NCBI RefSeq assembly: GCF_015706575.1
Contig: NW_024037051.1
Location: 18,619,153-18,683,152 of the forward strand
Direction of reading: 5' to 3'
DNA: 64,000 nt
Origin: Patiria miniata
Taxonomy: Eukaryota > Echinodermata > Asteroidea > Valvatida > Asterinidae
The notes under the pieces are model-generated. The model was not told the DNA's origin, searched no databases, and saw only the letters and a list, made by a program, of their open reading frames with translations. This document shows, one piece after another, positions 1 to 11,100 of this stretch. Every line of letters starts with the position of its first letter. Within the stretch, counting starts at the first letter, position 1. The translations under genes and the position numbers were made by a program.

Positions 1-2200
1 AAAGTCAAAATAATGAATTGGTGAAGGCTTGGACTAAATTTCAATAATATCGTATTCTGTGCCTTTTTTTAAAACCGAGCAGTCCAGTATTGAATTCCAT
101 AGCTTGATTTTTCCTCAATTAACTTAGCCATATGTGTGTGTAAAAGCCCTTTAATCCTCCTATGCAAACATACATTCTGTGCCAAGTTTTCCTTTCAGTC
201 AAAATTATTAAGAGTTAATTTTCAACAGTTAAGAGCTCCCAGCCTACATAAACATGTAAGGGTGATTATGGTGATTGTAATGGTGATAGTGGTGATGATG
301 GGTAGTAGTGGTGATAGTAATAGAGGTGATGGTCGTGATGATGGTGATCATGATAATGGTGATGATGGTGATCATGATAATGGTGATGATGGTGATCATG
401 ATAACGGTGATGATGGTGATCATGATAACGGTGATGATGGTGATCATGATAACGGTGATGGTGGTGATGGGGATAATGGTGATGATGGTGATCATGATAA
501 TGGTGATGATGGTGATCATGATAATGGTGATGATGGTGATCATGATAATGGCGATGATGGTGATAATGATGATCGATGGTGGTAAAATGGGGATAGTCAA
601 ACAAATAAAGTGGTGATAATGATATTGGTGATCACATGGTGGTGATAATGGTAATAACACTGATGTGGTGATGGCAATAAAAACAAAGGTGATTTTATGA
701 CAACAACGGTCCAATCATTCAAAAGGAAATGGAGGAGGGGGGGGGAAACTGTCGTGGCTCACAACACACCTGCCTCGTCAAACTGTGCAGGGAACCAGTC
801 ATTGAGAAGTGAACCAAGACCCAGGGATCGCGATTCAACGAGCCACGGATGCCTAGCCTCTTTATACTGTGAAGAATCGGACAAAGTATAGAAGACAACA
901 CCAATCCGATAAGAAACCACATACTCACATGCAATTCGCATTCACAATTGTAGCTTGCATGCATTTTGACAACCCTACTGGGTGTTACTGGGTTTGATTT
1001 TGCATTCAATAGGGGTTGTTGAACAATAGAGGACAATAGGGTCCACAAAGGACCGATCCAGTAAGCACCGCCCCATGGTATTCTGACCAATCACAGCCGT
1101 TATTTATGTCCGACATGCGTGCACAAAAGTTCAACATGAGTGCACGCGCATATGATGCGCGTGGCAGGAAAGTGCAGTGTGGCATTGGAGAGGAGCACGT
1201 GTTAATTTGCCCACGTGCGCAGTGGGAGGGGCTTACTGGATCGGTCCATTCTGACCATTCAGCGTGCGCTTTCTATATCAGGTCACCGTCTCTTCATATA
1301 TATTTATCAATAAAACCTGGACACGGCATCTTTTATTCTTTTTTACGCTGTGAATTGAGCAAAAAAGTCTGCGGTTACGCGCTAGCTGTAACGATATATG
1401 TTACGCAATACGCCAAGCAATAATAGAGCTGGCCAATCACAGTCGTGTCTACGTTTTGTAGATCTATGCGGGCGCGCCCAGCCATTGTATTTCAAAAACA
1501 CTGCAATCACAATCTTAGTCTAGATTTAGGAATGAAATGATTTAGTAAAGTCGACTCTGATTGGCTGGCGCGTGGCGTCAACTTTGCATTCTTAGATATC
1601 AGATGTTGGATTGGATATAGGGCTCCGTGGACAACGGGTGATACTCAGACTAGCTTGAGGTATGAGGTCCCCCCCAAAAATGAGGCCCACCTGCCTACCT
1701 CCTACTGACACCACTGCTTCAGTGATGGTTTCTAAGCTTGCTTGGAAAAATGGAGAAGTGCTTGCTCAGGGGGAAAATGAGCAACAAAGGCCAAGTTCGC
1801 GCAAGGACTATGGTTGACCAATGGTTAACTAACGTTTGCCCGAACTCTGTCTAGTCAACGGTGGTTGACTACGCTAGTCGACTATTTGGAACCAGCCTAC
1901 TGGGGTTGGTTGCTTTGCTGGTAACCAATAGCCGCGCGCATTCATAACGCTAGCAGAGAGCCAGGATCCAGAAGTTTTGCGATGACATTTTGACCAGCGT
2001 TTGACTAGAGACGTTTGCATGTTGCTATCAAAGCGCAGGCGTAAGGTACGTCACAAATCAACCACTAGTCGACTAATGGTCCTTGCCCGAACTTGGCCAA
2101 AGTAACCCTTAATACCAACGCTAAAGACGGAACAGCCACTTTTACTTTTCCCTTTAACCAGATTTCCCCAAGAGCGATTGGCCATGTTACCCTTTCATAC
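1..2200. other. 5' flank without supported gene
   Basis: Apart from the GAT-rich minisatellite, this stretch holds short dispersed repeats. One is an inverted pair (GACCGATCCAGTAAGC near 1052 and GCTTACTGGATCGGTC near 1229). Another is a repeated GTTGACTA/TAGTCGAC block around 1810-2080. I see no convincing exon. Confidence 0.4.
308..585. repeat. 24-bp minisatellite (GAT-rich)
   Basis: About nine tandem copies of a 24-bp unit ggtgatgatggtgatcatga plus taat, flanked by looser GGTGAT repeats from about 265 to 690. Long open frames here (Gly-Asp-His on plus, His-Tyr on minus) follow from the unit length being a multiple of three and are not evidence of a gene. Confidence 0.9.
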
Positions 2201-2337
2201 CTGCTTCAAGACTGGCACAGGGTCGGCAAAGTGCACACCGTGCGCCCCCAGGGTTTCCGTAGCGCTGATGCCGTACTTTTCCAGCATCCGGAACAGGAAG
2301 AGGAATTGGAACGTCTCCCCCCAGTGGGCAATCAAAA
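2201..2337 (-). CDS. Internal exon c of unidentified minus-strand gene
   Basis: The minus-strand acceptor gtcaatttttccag and donor AAGCAG|GTATGA bound a 137-nt exon entering in phase 1 and leaving in phase 0. It reads LIAHWGETFQFLFLFRMLEK, then YGISATETLGAHGVHFADP and VPVLKQ, an amphipathic globular-looking sequence. No exon further along the minus strand could be seen between 1 and 2200. Confidence 0.55.
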
Positions 2338-2818
2338 CTGGAAAAATTGACAACAGAAGAACAATTAATGTACGTTTGCACCTGTATTCAAGAACCAAAC
2401 TTGTAATTGTAGTAAACTGTCTTGCTGAAGGACACAAGCATCATGACACACTTTAGGGCCAAAATTTCATTCATCAAAAATCATCACACCATCATTTGCT
2501 CACATTGATATCAGTGTATCAATAGTACAGCAAGATGTACAAGTGTGTTTAGTGAGTTTTAGCTTTACGGTGTAAATTTTTGGGAACTTTTGTGAGCATT
2601 ATGTACATGTAGCCTGGTTTCAATTTTCAAATTCCTCACAAATGACATTTGAAACCAAATTCTTTCATTGTCTGATAAGTTACCAAGTAATTTGTAAAGT
2701 TGGTTACGTGTACTCGATCCCATAATCTGGAACCGGTTCCTGACATCAGCGGTCGGGTACTCGGGTATAAGTACCCGGTTCCGATTCACAACCCCATACC
2801 GATGCATAAAGTCTTTAC

Positions 2819-2971
2819 CTGGATAAAGTGTCAGTCCCAATGCTGAGCTGGCTTTTTCCACAGTGCTGTCAATCCACTGGAGTAATTCCTCAATCACACC
2901 AACAGCAGCAGATTCCCTGCTGTTGCTGTTACCAGTGGAGTCACTATCATGGCTTTTGCTCGTTTGTCCAC
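2819..2971 (-). CDS. Internal exon b of unidentified minus-strand gene
   Basis: The minus-strand acceptor cttgcctttaattag and donor TATCCAG|GTAAAG bound a 153-nt phase 1-1 exon. It encodes a Ser/Asn-rich stretch, then VIEELLQWIDSTVEKASSAL. It joins exon a upstream and exon c downstream without breaking frame. Confidence 0.55.
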
Positions 2972-3405
2972 CTAATTAAAGGCAAGAGAAAAAATACTGC
3001 AAGTAAAACTTGCGCTATCCCCCTGGCATGCAAGGCCTGTACATGCCCTGGAGGTCATGACCTGTTGTAATAAAGATGTGTGGCTCTTCGTGAAAACGAA
3101 AATCTCACTTGACCTACTTTTATGCCTTTCCGTCCAATGCGTTTTGAAAGCGTTCAAGGGGCAGCAATTAATGTTCGTGTCTCTTCATGAAAATGCAAAA
3201 TGGAACTATCGAGATGCCTGCCCCTGGCATCATTAATGTAATTAAGAAATTAGTGATGTTTTGCTTACAGAAGCATTTCCTAAGTAAGATGTTTTAAAGT
3301 GAAATACTCCAAAAACTTGAAATCAAAAAAACATGTGTGTGTCTCTTCGTGAAAATGGTGACGATATGTCGAGCATGCAGACGCTTGTTTTTTTTTTGTA
3401 CCCAC

Positions 3406-3642
3406 GTCTAGTTTTTCCCTGTCCTTTCTCCTTGTCTGCGTGGTTGATCCTTCTGTAGAACACCGGCGCCCTGTCGTCATATGGCCAGCAGTGGACGGCA
3501 ATGTCAAGGAGCTTGTGCTTCAAGAAGCTGCTCCCCGAGGTTCTACAGGTGTAGAAGAGAAAGAGGGGCGTCTTCCTCGGCACATCTTCATCTTCTGCGG
3601 CTGGCTTATCATCCGTTGCTCGCTCTGTCATATTGTAGCTAT
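3406..3642 (-). CDS. Internal exon a of unidentified minus-strand gene
   Basis: On the minus strand, a ccattctcag acceptor opens a frame through DSYNMTERATDDKPAAEDED, then KTPLFLFYTC, HCWPYDDRAPVFYRRINHAD and KEKGQGKT. It enters in phase 1 and leaves in phase 1 at AGAC|GTGGGT, a weak donor; GTACAA a few bases on would break the frame of the next exon. Composition is protein-like, not repeat-like. I do not recognise the family. Confidence 0.5.
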
Positions 3643-3769
3643 CTGAGAATGGCAGAACGACAAACAAAAATCTAATTTGCAGATATACCTTGACCCCTTT
3701 ATGAAGCTGTGCAGTGCTAGTGGTAGGTAGTACTGCTTGGCCAATTAACGGTTTAGTATAATCATCAGA

Positions 3770-4121
3770 CAGAGTTGCTGACTCGAGTCATGTGACTTGG
3801 ACTCGAGTCGGACTCGAGTCGCTATTTTTGTGACTTGTGACTTGACTTGTAAATACCAGATTGCAAAAAACGACTTGTTACCAACCCAAGTCAGACGCTA
3901 CTCGAGCGACCCAATACACTTTAATTAAGCTATTATACTTTTAATTAGCTTTTTCATTCCAGAAAATAGACCACTGAATCCAGTAAAATGAATAGTTCCT
4001 ACTAGTGACTGGACCTAATGACTTGTGACTGGACCTAATGACTTGTGACTTGACTTGGGCTTGCAAACAATGACTTGTGACTTGACTTGGACTTGCAAAA
4101 AATGACTTGCTGCCACCTCTG
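3770..4121. mobile_element. hAT-type MITE with CTCGAGTC repeats
   Basis: Ends CAGAGTTGC...CCACCTCTG are flanked by the 8-bp duplication TCATCAGA (3762-3769 and 4122-4129), the signature of hAT transposition. The 352-bp interior is made of ACTCGAGTC and TGACTTGTGACTTGGAC repeats and carries no transposase. Confidence 0.8.
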
Positions 4122-4502
4122 TCATCAGATGAGAGAGAACACAAATAAAATATGCATCACATGTTGGCTGGTGAATTGTTTTTGGCATTAGTTGCGACCC
4201 CCCGGCCCTCTATATTTTGAACCAAAAAGCTGGCAAAGGCCAAATTTAATTTATCTTTCTGATTCAGGGCTCTAAAGGATTTTTTTTTAAGAAAGGTAAA
4301 GTCCGAGAACCATTTGAATGACAACCGACTCATGCACAACAGTCGACCTGTCAAGCAAAATATAAAGGGGTCCTAAAGACTAGCGAATGCCATGGTTTTG
4401 CTAGGCAAATTATTCTCCGTGTTCATCATATTTCTGTACTTAGCCATTTGTACGATTAAATTTGAATTTAATAAAAGCTGTTATTAGGCAAAATAAAAAA
4501 AA

Positions 4503-4810
4503 AAACATGTTTAGCGTCCTGCTTCTTTGACAAAAAGGAAGAAGGAGGCCCTTTTTTTTTTTTTTTTTTTCAAAATGGCCGCCCGACACATTTTTCAAGA
4601 CAACGCCAGCTTACCAGCTTTTTTCAAAATGGCCGCCACTTGGACTCATTGACTATTTCCACAGCTTTATACACGGTATAAAAGTCTAAATTATGATTTC
4701 TTTCGTCAGAGATCGTTAAAATTTATCAATTTTTGTCTTAAAAAAAAAAAAAAAAAAAAAAAAGGAGGCGGCCTCTAAAAAGGAAGCGGGCGGGGACGCT
4801 AAACATGTTT
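4503..4810. mobile_element. Inverted-repeat MITE with poly(T)/poly(A) interior
   Basis: Terminal inverted repeats AAACATGTTTAGCGTCC and GGACGCTAAACATGTTT enclose about 308 bp with long T and A runs and two CAAAATGGCCGCC copies. Target duplications are obscured by flanking A/T runs. Confidence 0.65.
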
Positions 4811-5379
4811 TTTTTTTACTTCGCCTTATTGCTATTTTCTGCCCCCCTGAGGAAGTTAATAGTCTGGACAAGTTACAAATCCCTGCATCATATACATGCT
4901 GAGAGAACACAATGATCATGAGGAACTTGTTATTTTTGTTATCCCAAAAATCAGAATTCTTTCCACTCATGCCACTACACTATTGCTATTACGTCTCTTA
5001 TTATTTCCCCAAAAACGTGTATAGTACTTTCATCTCCACTCTACTTTTCATTGTTAAATCTTTTCCATGGCGTAGTGACCTTGCGTTGCAACAGTATTAT
5101 AACTATTTTAAGTATGGCCCAAGAATCAGACAGTAAACACGGTAAACGAGGATGCAGCTATAGACTCGCTAAGTGCCAAGCGCAGCCGGTTCTTGGCATC
5201 CACAAGACCGTTCTCTTGTGCTTGTGAATTGTGCATTCTTAAGCAAGTGCGCTCAATCTGGCAGATTGCGCAAGGATCCAGTTGCGCAATCATAAAAATG
5301 TGCTTGCGCATTCTTATGATTGCACAAATCACAAGAAAGCGCACAACTGTCCAGTGCAAAACTAAACAAAAATAGGCCT

Positions 5380-5565
5380 AGTCCAAAAGGCACTAAGGTT
5401 AGCTTGAGTAACTCCAGCTGCAATGCTTAATATCGCATTAGGTTAGCTTGAGTAATTCCAGCTTTGAACAAGCTAGCTCATCAAGAACTCCCATGTGGTC
5501 AATTCCTGATGAGCTTGTTAAGCTGGAATTTATCAAGCTAAAGTTACTCCAGCCTGCCAGCTTCA
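5380..5565. repeat. Imperfect palindromic repeat
   Basis: GTTAGCTTGAGTAACTCCAG occurs twice directly (near 5398 and 5442), and its inverse (AAGCTAAAGTTACTCCAG form) is near 5536, giving a degraded hairpin element. Confidence 0.4.
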
Positions 5566-6139
5566 TTCATGATTATTTTATTGAATGATTTCACCGATTA
5601 TCATTGCACATGTTTATTTCTCCTAACCCCGAACTTATTTAATACCTTAGGCAATAAAAATACCAACATTAACCATAATTTAATTACGAGAAACCAAACT
5701 TGCTGGTCCATCAAAAACTCCACACGCCAAGTCAAACGACTCCGCCTTTTGTGGCACAATAAACTCTTGAGGGCGCCGCCGCCGCGATTATAGACTAGAC
5801 GCGTGCGTGACGACATGGACGACGACGTGGGTTTAACGTTTAAGTTTACAGCGGAAGTAATACATTTGTGGGGCAATTTGCAAGATAGCCGGGATGTGAC
5901 ATCTGAGCTGCCACTTTCATGACTTTCTTTGACTGCTAGTGCTACCATTACAACTCGACAACAACCGACATCGTCAAGACTTCATACAAATTTCCAAGTT
6001 AGAAAACCCTTGCAAGTTGCAGCTGCATTGTTAATAATACTCGGAAATTCGACAATTCCACACTCGTTGGAAATTCCACAATTCTACATAGCTAGCTAGG
6101 CATCCGGGCATTGCCATTGGGCCGGGCATTGGGCAAATT

Positions 6140-6713
6140 GGTCATGTGGTGTCAGGTCAACTCGCCCCCTGGCCGACTCGCCCCTTACTGACTCGCCCCT
6201 TACCGACTCGCCCCCTGACCGACTCGCCCCCTAACCGACTCGCCCCCTAACCGACTCGCCCCCTCGCCAACTCCCCTCCTGGCCAACTCGCCCCCTGACG
6301 GACTCGCCCCCTGGAAAATGATGCACACTACGGGGACATCGTGGGAAAAAAAAGACAGTGGACACTGGAAATCCTTCAAAAATGGCTTTGAATAATTTGG
6401 CTCCATTAAGTTTCACGTTGCGACCGGGCAAGCCAATGTGTTCCCCTCCACTGTCTTTTTTTTATTTCACGATGTCCCCGTCAGTGCATAATTTTCCAGG
6501 GGGCGAGTCGGTCAGGGGGCGAGTCGGTCAGGGGGCGAGTCGGCTAGGAGGCGAGGGGGCGAGTCGGCTGGGGGCGAGTCAGCCAGCCCAGGGGGCGAGT
6601 TTGTGAGGGGCGAGTCGGTCAGGGGGCGAGTAGGTCAGGGCGCGAGTCGGTAAGGGGCGAGTCGGTAAGAGTCGAGTCGGCCAGGGGGCGAGTTGACTTG
6701 CAATCGGTCATGT
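6140..6713. mobile_element. Element with inverted minisatellite arms (ACTCGCCCC / GGGGCGAGT)
   Basis: Left arm 6158-6312 is a 15-17-bp array of (CC)CCCTGACCGACTCGC; right arm 6500-6697 is the same array inverted. Outer ends GTCAACTCGCCCCCTGG and CCAGGGGGCGAGTTGAC are exact inverses. GGTCATGT occurs at 6140-6147 and 6706-6713, a possible 8-bp target duplication, although the few bases between it and the arms match poorly. Confidence 0.6.
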
Positions 6714-6887
6714 TGGTCCGAGTAACTAGGACTCTACGAATTGCCTTTTTTAACATGTGGACATATGGTCGGGGGACTATCGCCAGACCATGTCCATGAT
6801 GTCCAAATGTTAAAAAGGTGAAAGGTTGGGTCCAAGTTACTCGGACTATTGGGTCATTCCATGTCAAATTACCCAATGGGTTACACC

Positions 6888-7365
6888 CACTGATCTCTAT
6901 AAAGACTGGATAGCTAATACAGAGCCGCACAATGTACGAATTTGACGCCATATTGGTGAGACCGGCTGGTGATCTACAAAGGACATTAAGTTGTCGTTTT
7001 TATAGACAGCATGATTTCTTTTGTAACGTCGCGGTTCACTTGACTTATATTTTGACCACCATCACTGACCAAGGTTAACTACAATTTTTCTAACGTCGTG
7101 GTTACTAAAATGCCGCAAATATAACTTTTTCGGCGTTTTGAAATAATAATCACAACGGAAATGTGTCCCTTTTAGAACATCATAATATGTGTACGTGACC
7201 AAAATGCGCGTCAACTGTTGATACAACGCGCGCGTATTTACGCGTAGAATGTTCGTATTATACGCGGCCATCTTCGTGAGACCGGGGGCGAATTGGTCAA
7301 TATGCAAAGTCTACTGTGTGAATGTTGTATGCATATCCGCTATCCAGTCTTTATAGAGATCAGTG
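6888..7365. mobile_element. hAT-type MITE, family 2, copy 1
   Basis: Termini CACTGATCTCTATA...TATAGAGATCAGTG with the 8-bp duplication GTTACACC on both sides (6880-6887, 7366-7373). The 478-bp interior has no transposase. A second copy is at 21531-22009. Confidence 0.85.
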
Positions 7366-8085
7366 GTTACACCCCACCCCCTTCAAATTTGCTCATATTT
7401 AGTAGGCCTATGTGGGGTAATTTAGGTTGAAAAAGCTGCAAGTTTTAACGCCATCGGACAAACGTTTTTTGTGCTACCGCCCCCATTGTTAAGCAATTTT
7501 GGTCAAAATGGGCGTGGCCGCCAATTTTTAAATGACCATATTTCCATAACCTGTGGGCCAAATTTGTTAATCTTGGTTTCTTTGGAAAGGTAACTTCATA
7601 AAGAATCCAAATTTACCACTACTGTTCATGTTGAAGTAATTTAAAATATGATGACCTTTTGACCTTTACTTTGAACTTGAATTTGACCTTTACTTTGAAC
7701 TTGAATTTGACCTTGTGGATCACGTGACCTTGAGACAAACTTAGATGAAAATTAAACCCCAACATGTTTTCTACAAAATATCCAAAAAATGAGTGTATAA
7801 TATTTTTTGTTTGGTTTCTAGCTCATGTCCAAGTTGGCATATGTGTTGAAAAATGTGATATCCCTATACATGAACATATTTCAGGGACAAAAAATCCCTA
7901 CTTTAAATCCACTAGTACACTGCATAGGGACATCACATTTTGTGATATAATTGTGTTGGCATGTTTAAGATTCGTGTTTCATACACAAATTTAACATGCT
8001 AAGTTGAGTCACATATTTTACCATCCTAATTCCTATGCACAATCTGGCTTGATTTTCCAGACTAGCCTCCCGAATCTTTGCAGCC
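7366..8085. other. Upstream region of receptor gene
   Basis: AT-rich sequence with a short tandem duplication (TTTGACCTTTACTTTGAACT twice, 7656-7705). I see no recognisable core promoter; a T-rich tract and AG at 8060 may be an acceptor for a 5' UTR exon. Confidence 0.35.
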
Positions 8086-8178
8086 ATGGCAGCATGCATG
8101 TCCAGACACTGCCTAATGTTGCTTGCTGGTGCTATACTGGCCCTCACTTTCGTACATGGTCTTGAAGCTGCAGTACCG
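8086..8178 (+). CDS. Exon 1: start codon and signal peptide
   Basis: The ATG at 8086 lies in a good Kozak context (gcagccATGg). The 31 codons give a short polar start, a hydrophobic core (LMLLAGAILALTFV) and a small-residue cleavage region near HG-LEA, as in a secretory signal peptide. The donor is CCG|GTAAGT and the exon ends in phase 0. A possible acceptor (gattttccag) at 8060 suggests that an upstream untranslated exon could exist. Confidence 0.75.
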
Positions 8179-11100
8179 GTAAGTATTTAGGGTGTTGAGT
8201 AGGAATGGGCGTGATCACTGAATTTTGCGCTATAAACACTGACCAGTCAGGAGGTGATACTGCTGCCATCTTTCGATCATGGCCCTTTTCTTTCTTATAC
8301 AGCTCTGTAGCGGATTGTTTTTTAAACAGTCAAATAAGACTGATTTCTTACAGGATTGCCACAATTGGCACAAAATTAAATGCATTTCTGCACGATGGGG
8401 CGAATGATAGCACAAATCAAACAATCACAATCCACACTCAACAGAAATTATGGATTTACAATCAACAGTGATGGAAGGGGGGGGATTGGCCACCCTCCCC
8501 CTTTACTTTGTCCACTAGGGGGCGTAAACACCCCCCCCCCCCCCCCAGCCAAATAAAGACAAGTTACAGGTTTTTAGCTCATACTAAGAACATGCAACCC
8601 CAGCTTTAAGGCAAAGTTAAATGTCCTCCTGCTCCACCCCCCCCCCCCCCCCCAGTTCGAGTATCGCCCATTATCCACGGAGCCACAAGTCCTGTCTTAC
8701 GTCTGTCTAATAGACATGTCCCACACAACCCAACTTGCCAGGTTGTTGGGTACCTGGCTGAATATGACTGGCATGCTCCATCCAACAGAATGCAACTGTG
8801 CCTTATTTTTTCTGTTTACTGCTGGATCCAACAGAGTCCAACTTGGCATTGGTATCCAACCAGTGGCGTAGCCAGGTATTTTTCAGTGGGGGGCGGGGGG
8901 GGGGGCCGCTGGGGGGCTGGAACATTTCATGGGGGGGGGGCGTCATGTAGGGGCGTCATTCGCTTCTCAAAAGTGGGGGGGGGGGACATACCTTGATCAG
9001 AACTGATGTGAGCGCGAAGCCCTTACGGTGTGGAGGTTCGGGGCCCGCTTAAGGGCCCCAAGAAAATTGGATTCTAGATGTTCTGTGGTGTGATCTGAAG
9101 CAATTTCTTACCACTTTCCTCCATGCTTTAACCAATATTTTCTTAGCAAAAGATAATTATTTGAACATCGTTTTCGAGGTTGGAGTCATCAAATCAGCTA
9201 TCGGTATTCTGAGCTATAGGCGTGGGGTTCGGGGCCCGCTAAAGGGCCCCGAAAAAAATTGGATTCTCGATGCTCTGTGGTGTGATCTGAGGCAGTTTCT
9301 TACCAATTTAACCAATAATTATCTTAGCACAAAAGATAATAATTTAAACATAATTTTCGAGGTTTTCTCAGCTAAAGGCATAAGAAATTTTGTGAACATT
9401 GTTTTCAAGGTTGGAGTCATTGAATCAGCTACCAGAATTCTGAGCTATAGGCGTGGGGTTCGGGGCCCGCTTAAGGGCCCCGAAAAATTTTGGATTCTAA
9501 ATGCTCTGTGGTGCTATCTGAGGCAATTTCTGACCACTTTAACCAATATTTTCTAAGCAAAAGATACATTGTAGTACATAATAGGGCCCTGTTGAGACAC
9601 GAGTTCAAAAATCTGGAGGGGGGGGGGACATTAAATATTGTGTCCCCCACCCTTCAAAAAGTGGGGGGGGGGGGGGGACCAGTCCCCCTGTCCCCCCAGG
9701 ATTGACGCCCATGGCGTCATGTAGATCAATGATCATTTTTTTAGAAACTCAAAATCTCAGTGGGGGGGGGGGGGGGGGGGGGTGACGGGGGGGGGGGGGG
9801 GGGAGGAGGCGACAAGGTTTCATGGGGGCGGTCCCCCCCCCCCCCCCCCCCCCCCCCCGGTGGCTATGCCACTGTATCCAACAGAATCCAACTCTGAATG
9901 TTTTAAAGGTACAGTCCATCATTTGCAGCTTTGACGTAATTATATTGTTGAAAAACATACATGGTTTAAAGATAGTAATCGAAAACTCCCTGTGAAATTA
10001 TTCTTTCTGGCATGCTGTCATTTTTTCAAGAAATCAATGACAGAAGGCCTTTGCAATGATGCATCCAAAGACGCATCGTTGGAAATTTCCGTTAGTAGTT
10101 TGTTTTTTTATTTGGCGAAGCAGGCGCTAGGGTTGACATGATGCACAAGCGCCCTCGGTTGCTATAATTTGTCGGTTCAGTGCGCGACATTGCGTAGCTG
10201 CAATCAGCTCGGTAAGAACATGTCTCGGACCCAGAATTCAGGCCCAATTCAAATATGACTTGTCAACTTTTGACTTGAAATCGAGATCCTAGAATATCGT
10301 TTTCTCAGAATGTACAGCATTCACTGAGCTGAAACTTCATCAGGTTACTTGTTCAGCACCTTCTTTAGATTTTGAGCACTTTTGTTGCTTTAAACAAATG
10401 TAGGCCTAATGCTCAAATTACAAATGATGGATGCTACCTTTAAGTTTATCGCTCAATCCAACAGTACCCTTGTAGTTGGAGCCTGTTGGATTGAGTAGGG
10501 TTAGGGATAATTGCATGACTTGTGATGGATGATACATGGGTGGACTTGTCTACAACTCATTTTGGAGGTAAACAGTTTTCTTCTTTTCTAGTCCCCAGAC
10601 AAGCGACCCTGTGACAAGCAGGACAATGATGAACCAGAGACACTCTGCAGGGCAACAATCGATTGCTATTGTATAAGCGGAACCTACCTGGATATTCCCT
10701 GTGATACTTTTGATCAAGACAACATTGAGTAAGTGTGATGAGAACTGAAGGGGGAGGGCTGTTTTGAAATTGTTTTGAGCTGTGCATTACATGCTCGAGC
10801 AAACTGTGCATCCCACTCACTGAACTCTTATGATTGGTCACAAAAGGCCAGCTAGTGTTCTTTAGTGCTCTGCAACCAGTTGAAATAGTCAGGTAGTCGT
10901 GTAATATTAGTTGCAACTATCCAAATATTTGCTACGGTTAGTTCTTAGGAAATACATGTACAGTGAAGCCATGGATGCATTTTCCACAAACGCAGCTTGA
11001 CTTCCGTTTCATATTGTGCATGTTGATCATGCATGCAATATGGTGATCACCTACAAGATCCTACTTTTTAGTTGTGAATATGGACTCTGCATTGTCATGA

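Noticed and set aside
136..714. Long open frames of Gly-Asp-His, His-Tyr or Met-Val-Ile repeats
   Set aside because: All come from the 24-bp minisatellite read in different frames; no splice borders, start context or conserved domain.
5814..5921. Short plus frame MDDDVGLTFKF in a GC-rich context
   Set aside because: It could be a first exon, but no matching donor, partner exon or known family could be supported.
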